Source: Caballeronia glebae (lineage in GTDB: Bacteria > Pseudomonadota > Gammaproteobacteria > Burkholderiales > Burkholderiaceae). From it: a stretch of DNA of 64,000 bases. Of the stretch, positions 58,360-64,000 are shown piece by piece. Positions within the stretch are counted from its first letter, which is position 1, and the number at the start of each line of letters is the position of its first letter. Below the pieces are notes generated by a model that searched no databases, was not told the origin of the DNA, and was given only the letters and a program-made list of their open reading frames with translations. The stretch covers positions 62,001 to 126,000 of the forward strand of contig NZ_FCOJ02000016.1 of NCBI RefSeq assembly GCF_001545035.1, in the 5' to 3' direction. A program made the position numbers and the translations under genes.

Positions 58360-60101
58360 GTGCGCGCGCCCGGCTTTTCGATGAGGAACGAACCGATCAC
58401 GAGCGCATCGAGCGGCGAGGTCCAGAACGATTCGAGCGCGTCGCGCGGCGTGTTCACCATCGGCTCGCCGCGCGTATTGAACGACGTGTTGACGAGCACC
58501 GGTACGCCCGTGCGTTGCTTGAACGCCGCGAGCAGATCGTAGTAAAGCGGATGCTGCGAACGATTGACCGTCTGCACGCGCGCGGTGCCGTCGATATGCG
58601 TGGCGGCCGGAATGCGCGCCTGCATTTCTTCGCGCACGTCGAACACGAAGAGCATGAACGGCGCGACGCGCGCATCGACGAACCAGTCGGCCGCGTGTTC
58701 TTCCATCACGACGGGCGCGACCGGACGGAAATCCTCGCGATCCTTGATCTCGTTCAGGCGCGCCTGCATCGACGCTTCGACGGGAGAGGCGAGAATCGAA
58801 CGTGCGCCGAGCGCACGCGGGCCGAACTCGGTGCGTCCCTGATACCAGCCGATGACGCGGTTCTGCGCGAGTATGTCGGCGGTTTCCTCGGCGATATTCG
58901 TGAGCTTGCGATACGGCGCGCGCGTCCACTTCAGAAACGTTTCGATCTCGTCGTCATCGAATGCCGGGCCGAGGTACGCGTGATCCATGCGCCACTTGCG
59001 GCTCAGATCGCCCGCTTTCGCGCGCTCGCGATAGTCGGTCCACAATGCTGCGCCCAGCGCGGTGCCCGCGTCGCCGGCGGCCGGCTGGACCCAGATTTCA
59101 TCGAACGGCCCGCGATCGCGCAGGCGCGCATTCATCACGCAGTTGAGCGCGACGCCGCCGGCCATCGCGAGATTGCTCAGGCCCGTGCGTTCGTGCAGCC
59201 ACTTCGCGAGTTCGAGCGCCGTCTCTTCGAGCACGACCTGCAATGAATGCGCGATATCGAAGTGATCCTGCGTGAGCGCGCCGCCACGTTCGCGCGCGGG
59301 GCCAAAGCGTTCGACGAGACGCGGGGCGTCCACCGTATAGCTGCCGTCGCGGCGATACTTCACGATCTCGCGGAATTGATCGACATAAGCGGGCCTGCCG
59401 AACGACGCGAGCGCCATGACCTTGTATTCATCGGAAGAGTGCAGGAAGCCGAGATAGGCCGTCACCGCTTCATAGAGCAGGCCGAGAGAATGCGGCAGCT
59501 CCACCTGCTTGATGCGCGTGTACTCGCCATCGACGAATTGCCCGAGACTCGTCGTCACGCCTTCGCCGCGCCCGTCCATCGTGAGTACGGCGGTGTCGTC
59601 GAAAGGCGCGGCGAGAAACGCGCTCGCTTCGTGACAAAGATGATGATCGACGTTATGCCATGCAAAGCGCGGCGCGCGGCCGCCGCTCGCGAAACGCCGT
59701 TTCAGATGATGCGGCGCGCCGTCCAGCAACTGTCCCTTCGCGTTCACGATATAGCTCAGGAACAGCGGGTCCCACGGCGATTCGGAAGGATTGCTTATCG
59801 GTTGCGCGTTGGGAATCATCGGCAACGCGATGTTCGCCCGCGCATCCTTTGGCATGCCGGAAAAGAGATGCGGATCGTATGAATAAGCGATGTGATCCAC
59901 ATCCGCCAGTTCGATGCCCGCTTCCTTCAGGCAATAGTCGATCGCATCGAATGGAAGCTGCCATGTGGAAAACGGCACGGGACGCTTCGCATGTTTGACG
60001 TGCGTGAAGCGTTCGTCCTCGGCCGCCGCGATGACGACGCCGTCCTTGACCAGCGCCGCCGCGCTGTCGTGATAAACCGCATTGATTCCCAGGGTGTACA
60101 T
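58356..60101 (-). CDS. Carbamoyltransferase (NodU/CmcH/TobZ family)
   Basis: A 581-residue O-carbamoyltransferase of normal length. The N-terminal Kae1-like domain has LGINAVYHDSAAALVKDG, VDHHLCHEASAFLAAPF (metal-binding His) and MDGRGEGVTTSLG. The C-terminal YrdC-like part includes QGRTEFGPRALGARSILASP and VLVNTSFNTRGEPMVNTP. It transfers a carbamoyl group from carbamoyl phosphate, via carbamoyl-AMP, to a sugar hydroxyl. In Pseudomonas LPS a related enzyme carbamoylates core heptose; the GT9 and HAD neighbours suggest the same kind of target here. Confidence 0.92.
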   Translation of the reverse strand: MYTLGINAVYHDSAAALVKDGVVIAAAEDERFTHVKHAKRPVPFSTWQLPFDAIDYCLKEAGIELADVDHIAYSYDPHLFSGMPKDARANIALPMIPNAQPISNPSESPWDPLFLSYIVNAKGQLLDGAPHHLKRRFASGGRAPRFAWHNVDHHLCHEASAFLAAPFDDTAVLTMDGRGEGVTTSLGQFVDGEYTRIKQVELPHSLGLLYEAVTAYLGFLHSSDEYKVMALASFGRPAYVDQFREIVKYRRDGSYTVDAPRLVERFGPARERGGALTQDHFDIAHSLQVVLEETALELAKWLHERTGLSNLAMAGGVALNCVMNARLRDRGPFDEIWVQPAAGDAGTALGAALWTDYRERAKAGDLSRKWRMDHAYLGPAFDDDEIETFLKWTRAPYRKLTNIAEETADILAQNRVIGWYQGRTEFGPRALGARSILASPVEASMQARLNEIKDREDFRPVAPVVMEEHAADWFVDARVAPFMLFVFDVREEMQARIPAATHIDGTARVQTVNRSQHPLYYDLLAAFKQRTGVPVLVNTSFNTRGEPMVNTPRDALESFWTSPLDALVIGSFLIEKPGART

Positions 60102-60104
60102 GGA

Positions 60105-61262
60105 TTAGCTAGCCTGTGTTATCGGGTTGACGGGCGATGGATGCTCTTCGATCAGTTCGAGCGCGGCCTCTACGACCTCGTCCACATGGACGCCCGCGAG
60201 ACACGCGTGATGACCTTCGGGACACACGCTGCGATAGCACCAGCGGCAGGACACATCGCGATAGAGCACGCGATGCGGCGTTTGCCACGGCATGTGTTGC
60301 GGATTCGTGAGCGCGTACAGATCGACGACGGGCGTGCCCAGCGCCGACGCGAGATGCACCGGCCCGCTGTTGTTCGAGATGAGCACGCGGGCGCGTTGAA
60401 TGAGCGCGGCGAGTTCGCCGAGTTCGAGCGCGCCGGAGAGATCGTGCGCGTAAGGACTCGCCCTGCACGCTGCGTGACATAGCGGACTTTCGCCGCGCGA
60501 ACCCGTCACGAGCACCGGCCATTGCAGTTGCGCGCCGAGACGTTCGATCGCTTCGGCGAATCGCTCGACGGGGTAACGGCGCGACTCCGCGCTCGCGCCC
60601 GGATGCACGACGATGAAGGGCGCATGCATATCGACATCGCGGGCAAGGAGCTTTTGCGCCAGCGCATCGACATCGGCGGGGCGAACGGAGAAGCGCATCC
60701 GCGTTTCGCCGGTTTTCGCGCCCACTCGCGCGACGAGCGCTAGTTGCCGTTCGACTTCATGACGCGTGCCGTGCTGCGGTTCTGTTTCCTGAACCCAGTC
60801 GGTCAACAGGCCGTAGGGGTTTTCGCGGCAGTGCGCGAGCCGCAGCGGAATGCCGGCGAGATGGCAAAGCATCGCGGCGGGCAATGGATTCTGGCTGTAG
60901 ACGCTGAAGATCACCGCTGCATCGAAGTGCGCCGCCGCGAGGCGCGCGCGCATGGCGAGATCGGCGAGGGCGTCGATGGGCGCATCCTGCTTGACCCACG
61001 GCGCATCGTATTCGATCACATCGTCGATCGCATCGATGAAGGGCGCCGTCGCCTTGCCCGCTCGCGATGCGAGCAAGGTCAGATGCCTGCCCGGTTGCGC
61101 CGCGCGCAGGGCGTGCAGCGCGGGCGTCGTCATCAGCACATCGCCGAGATTGTCGAGACGAATGCAGAGAATGCGCTTCACATCCGCGCCCCATTCGCGC
61201 GGCGCATTGGCGGCACTCTTGCGCGCATGCGCTTCGACCACGGGTGCAAGCGTCGGCTTCAT
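60105..61262 (-). CDS. GT9 (heptosyltransferase-like) glycosyltransferase
   Basis: A 385-residue GT9 protein: ILCIRLDNLGDVLMTTPALH, IVVHPGASAESRRYPVERFA, and LISNNSGPVHLASALGTPVV. The cysteine-rich end (CRWCYRSVCPEGHHACL) is shared with the second GT9 at 56246. Its ATG overlaps the HAD gene stop (ATGA). It very likely adds a second heptose-like sugar in the same pathway. Confidence 0.88.
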   Translation of the reverse strand: MKPTLAPVVEAHARKSAANAPREWGADVKRILCIRLDNLGDVLMTTPALHALRAAQPGRHLTLLASRAGKATAPFIDAIDDVIEYDAPWVKQDAPIDALADLAMRARLAAAHFDAAVIFSVYSQNPLPAAMLCHLAGIPLRLAHCRENPYGLLTDWVQETEPQHGTRHEVERQLALVARVGAKTGETRMRFSVRPADVDALAQKLLARDVDMHAPFIVVHPGASAESRRYPVERFAEAIERLGAQLQWPVLVTGSRGESPLCHAACRASPYAHDLSGALELGELAALIQRARVLISNNSGPVHLASALGTPVVDLYALTNPQHMPWQTPHRVLYRDVSCRWCYRSVCPEGHHACLAGVHVDEVVEAALELIEEHPSPVNPITQAS

Positions 61263-61837
61263 GCGGGACACTCCGCGTTGACGACGGCGATCGCCGCCTC
61301 GTACATGTCCTTCGCGACGATGTCCGGCTCGCGTCCTTCGCCACGCAGCCATTCGGTCTCGTTGCCGTTGTCGATCAGCACGCTGCGGCAGCCCGCGCGA
61401 TGCCCCGCTTCGACATCGTCGAGTATGTCGCCGATGAACCAGCTCTGCGAGAGATCGAGGCGATGCTCGCGCGCGGCACGCAAAATCAGGCCGGGCGCGG
61501 GCTTGCGGCATTCGCATACGCGCGTCAATTCAGGCACGACGCCTTGCGGATGATGCGGGCACCAATAGATACCGGCGAGCGAAGCGCCCGCTTCTGCCGC
61601 GAGTTCATGCAGACGCGCTTCGACCTGATCGAGCGCGCGCCGCTCGAACTTGCCGAGCGCGATGCCGCTCTGATTGCTGATCACGAAGATGGGCAATTCA
61701 AGCCACGCGAACAGACGCAGCGCGTCGAGCGCGCCCGACGCGAGACGCATCTTCACTGGATCGACGTTCCACGGCACATCGTCGAGCAGGGTGCCGTCCT
61801 TGTCGATGAAGATCGCGGGTCGCAATGTCGGCGTCAT
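61259..61837 (-). CDS. HAD-IIIA phosphatase (GmhB-like, heptose bisphosphate 7-phosphatase type)
   Basis: A 192-residue HAD phosphatase. Motif I is IFIDKDGTLLDDVPWN, motif II FVISNQSGIALGKF, a zinc loop CPHHPQG...CECRKPAPG, and the acidic motif FIGDILDDVEAG. This matches the histidinol-phosphate/GmhB group that dephosphorylates D-glycero-D-manno-heptose 1,7-bisphosphate. ATG 61837 overlaps the preceding GT4 stop (ATGA). It probably helps supply ADP- or GDP-heptose for the two GT9 enzymes. Confidence 0.86.
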   Translation of the reverse strand: MTPTLRPAIFIDKDGTLLDDVPWNVDPVKMRLASGALDALRLFAWLELPIFVISNQSGIALGKFERRALDQVEARLHELAAEAGASLAGIYWCPHHPQGVVPELTRVCECRKPAPGLILRAAREHRLDLSQSWFIGDILDDVEAGHRAGCRSVLIDNGNETEWLRGEGREPDIVAKDMYEAAIAVVNAECPA

Positions 61838-63105
61838 CGCGCGGCTCCGCCCATCGCGACGCGTTCCGCAGCTTGTCCTTCGTCGTCGCAGAGGCGCGCG
61901 TAGACCTGTGCGAGCGCCTGAGCGACGCTCGACCACGTGAACATCGCGTTGGCGCGGGCGAGGCCCGCTTCGCCCATTCTCTCGGCGAGCGCGGGATCGC
62001 GCTTGAGCGTCACGAGCGCGGCGGCAACCGCCGACGGGTTCTTCGGCGGCACGAGCAAGCCTGTTTCGCCGTGCGCCACCGAATAGCGAATGCCGCCCAC
62101 GTCCGCGCCGATGACAGGCCGGCCGCACGCCATCGCCTCCAGCGGCGTGATGCCGAAAGGCTCGTACCACGGCGTCGTCACGAACACGTCGGCTGCGTTA
62201 TAGAAGTGCTTCAGCTCGCTTCGTCCATGACGGCCGACGAAATGCACGTGCTCGTCGATGCCGCACTCGCGCGCGATGCCACGCAGCCTGCCGATCTCCG
62301 GCGTCGCGATCTCGTTCGCTTCGTCGGAATTGCCGCCCGCCACGTAGAGTTCGGCACGTTCGCCATGCTCGAAGCGAAGCGCGGCGAGCGCGCGCACGAC
62401 GCTATCGACGCCCTTGCGCCGCACCATGCGCCCCAGTTGCAGCACGATGAAGCGGTCTTGCGGCCAGCCGAGCTTTTCTCTCGCGCGCGTCTTGTCGAGC
62501 GGATGAAACTCCGCGCGGTCGAAGCCGCACGGCACGAGATCGATGCGGGCGGCATCGGCGTCGTAGAGATGGATCAGGTCGTTCTCGTCCTGGGGACACT
62601 CCGCGATCACCGAATCGGAACGCCTGACGAGTTCGTCTTCGATGTCGAAGCGCGCATCGGGAAAGCCGTCCGATTCGCCCTGATGCAGGCGTCTCACGCG
62701 GCCGAGCGCATGAAACGTCGTGACGAGCGGCACGCCGAGCGCGTCCTTGATGCGCAGCCCAACGAGCCCCGACATGAAAAAGTTCGCGTGCACGATGTCA
62801 TATGGTTGCGCCTCGTTCTTCATGAAGTCGATCATGAAAGCGGCGAACGCGTCCATATGCGGTAGAAGCTGTTCCTTCGGCAACTGCACGGGCGGCCCGG
62901 CCGGTACGTTTATCACGCGGATGCTTTCGAAGCGCGAGATGAGCGGCAATAACGAACGATCGCAGCGCGTGAACACATCGACATCGTGACCGATGCGCAC
63001 GAGCTGACGCGCGACATTCGCCACATAAATGTTTTGCCCGCCGCTGTCCACGCCACCCGCGATCGCCAATGGCGAAGCGTGCTCACTGATCAAAGCGATT
63101 TTCAC
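61834..63105 (-). CDS. GT4 glycosyltransferase (sucrose-phosphate-synthase-like)
   Basis: A 423-residue GT-B enzyme. N-terminal ISEHASPLAIAGGVDSGGQN then IYVANVARQLVRIGHDVDVF is characteristic of the MshA/SPS-like GT4 group; the donor site has QLGRMVRRKGVDSVVRALAA and TPWYEPFGITPLEAMACGRP (E-x7-E). GTG 63105 follows ACAGGGGACTTTC and is the likely start. It is the first gene of the tightly overlapping ATGA chain that runs to the UXS gene. Confidence 0.88.
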   Translation of the reverse strand: MKIALISEHASPLAIAGGVDSGGQNIYVANVARQLVRIGHDVDVFTRCDRSLLPLISRFESIRVINVPAGPPVQLPKEQLLPHMDAFAAFMIDFMKNEAQPYDIVHANFFMSGLVGLRIKDALGVPLVTTFHALGRVRRLHQGESDGFPDARFDIEDELVRRSDSVIAECPQDENDLIHLYDADAARIDLVPCGFDRAEFHPLDKTRAREKLGWPQDRFIVLQLGRMVRRKGVDSVVRALAALRFEHGERAELYVAGGNSDEANEIATPEIGRLRGIARECGIDEHVHFVGRHGRSELKHFYNAADVFVTTPWYEPFGITPLEAMACGRPVIGADVGGIRYSVAHGETGLLVPPKNPSAVAAALVTLKRDPALAERMGEAGLARANAMFTWSSVAQALAQVYARLCDDEGQAAERVAMGGAAR

Positions 63106-63288
63106 GAAAGTCCCCTGTTTTGCGATCCCAAAGTGCGTGTACGCGGTGCGCAATCGCATGGATCAGTCGCGAAGTTTGAGCATTCCCTGTGCCACTCGTT
63201 GTCGAACTGGAGAGAACTACGAAACGACTTGCGGTTCGTTGTGATGCGAACCAAATTTCGTTTGGTTCGTGGCGTATTGCACGCGTTT

Positions 63289-64000
63289 TTACGTGGCGCG
63301 TGTAGAACGGAAAGGGGCCGATACTTTCGTTTGCTTCGCGCGGCGCGCGTCGTCTTCGCGCACGATGCGACGCATGTCCCGCACGCGGGGAGGGATCGCG
63401 CGACGCCTCGCCATCGCCCATGCGATGCCGCCCACGAGTGCGGGCAGATCGCCTATCAGCGTGCGTTCGCTGTCCGCTACGACGAGGGCTGTGCAGGTGG
63501 CGCGCAGTGCTTCGCCGATAGGCAGGCGCATCCACGCGACCCACGCGCCGTTGCGCGCGAGGAGCCTGCGCCGCTGTGCGCTGTCGCGCAGCGGTGAAGG
63601 GTGGTGATAGAGAACGAGCTCGTCCATATAGACGATCGCGTGGCCGGCGGACAGGACATCGAGCGAGACGAGCGTCTCTTCGCCACCGATGAAGAAGCGA
63701 GGCTCGTAGCCGCCGACTTCCCGGAACACGCTCGTGCGGAACACGCTCGCGCCCGCCATATAGCCGACGAGCGCGGGACCGGGCAAGCCGCGATTCGGCA
63801 GCGGGCTGTCGCGCATGCGTTCGCAGGTCTCATCCGCCGCGCTGTCTTCGCCGACGACGACGCGCGCGTTGAGCACCGCGACGCGCGGCGCGGCATCGAG
63901 GATCGCGACCGCGCGCGAAAGCGAGCCGCCGCTCCACCACGTGTCGTCATCGCAGAACGCGACGTATTCCGTCTCGACACGCGCGACGCCGAGGTTGCGT
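63289..64000 (-). CDS. GT2 glycosyltransferase, start beyond the window
   Basis: At least 237 residues of a GT-A enzyme. The frame enters from the window edge as VARVETEYVAFCDDDTWWSG (metal-binding Asp cluster), continues RTSVFREVGGYEPRFFIGGE (the GG-x-ED-like acceptor motif) and ends in a basic tail. It is 183 bases upstream of the GT4 gene on the same strand, the widest gap within the cluster, so a promoter may lie between them. Confidence 0.85.
   Translation of the reverse strand, partial: RNLGVARVETEYVAFCDDDTWWSGGSLSRAVAILDAAPRVAVLNARVVVGEDSAADETCERMRDSPLPNRGLPGPALVGYMAGASVFRTSVFREVGGYEPRFFIGGEETLVSLDVLSAGHAIVYMDELVLYHHPSPLRDSAQRRRLLARNGAWVAWMRLPIGEALRATCTALVVADSERTLIGDLPALVGGIAWAMARRRAIPPRVRDMRRIVREDDARRAKQTKVSAPFRSTRAT

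Overview
The window looks like a chromosomal segment of a Burkholderiaceae bacterium (Caballeronia/Paraburkholderia type). Supporting signs are the high G+C coding style, many MFS/LysR/LacI-controlled catabolic modules, DUF2934, DUF883 and YsnF/DUF2382 stress proteins, a Burkholderia-type porin remnant and a large LPS/exopolysaccharide-like glycan locus. No rRNA, tRNA or CRISPR array was seen. Everything is read by eye from sequence and translations; no database search was run.

Layout. 1-5.6 kb: a catabolic module (ACS-family MFS permease, terminator, then SDR, aminotransferase, alpha/beta hydrolase and M20 amidohydrolase in one tight operon). 5.6-18 kb: a stress and signalling region (DUF2934, RecQ, YihY/BrkB, SDR, two stand-alone receivers, DUF883, a HigA-like regulator overlapping a double-domain KaiC-like ATPase, and a hybrid histidine kinase with a degenerate N-terminal receiver). 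18-21.5 kb: a decayed IS5 piece and a complete, recently inserted IS21-family element with an 8-bp target duplication. 22-26.3 kb: MBL-fold protein, secreted beta-propeller, SRPBCC and DUF3303-like proteins. 26.7-30.1 kb: a reactive-chlorine response locus of the SigF/NrsF-YedY1-MrpX type (ECF sigma, anti-sigma NrsF, cytochrome b, MsrP/YedY-like molybdoenzyme, methionine-rich MXKDX peptide) with three matching ECF promoter candidates between the divergent arms. 30.2-34.7 kb: LysR, a dicarboxylate symporter, a solitary ModA-like binding protein and a citrate-type MFS carrier. 35-41 kb: an unusual catabolic-looking cluster joining a PfkB kinase, a full 3-dehydroquinate synthase paralogue, a DapA-family aldolase, an ACS permease and a LacI regulator with repeated operator-like sites. 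41-51.3 kb: GST, stress proteins (two DUF2382/YsnF, a membrane protein), a receiver, a PAS hybrid kinase directly behind an RsbQ-type hydrolase, and a zinc alcohol dehydrogenase; this stretch is littered with broken genes. 51.6-64 kb: an ABC exporter fused to HATPase-like and receiver domains, convergent with a minus-strand glycan operon (UDP-xylose synthase, four or more glycosyltransferases, carbamoyltransferase, heptose-phosphatase-like HAD) that runs off the window end.

The most noteworthy items are the ABC exporter with built-in two-component-like domains, the aldolase-kinase-dehydroquinate synthase cluster, the RsbQ/PAS-kinase pair, the ECF promoter triplet, and an unusually dense set of readable pseudogenes, including a DUF883-porin chimera and a duplicated SRPBCC tail. 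Two of the broken stress genes carry an in-frame amber codon.
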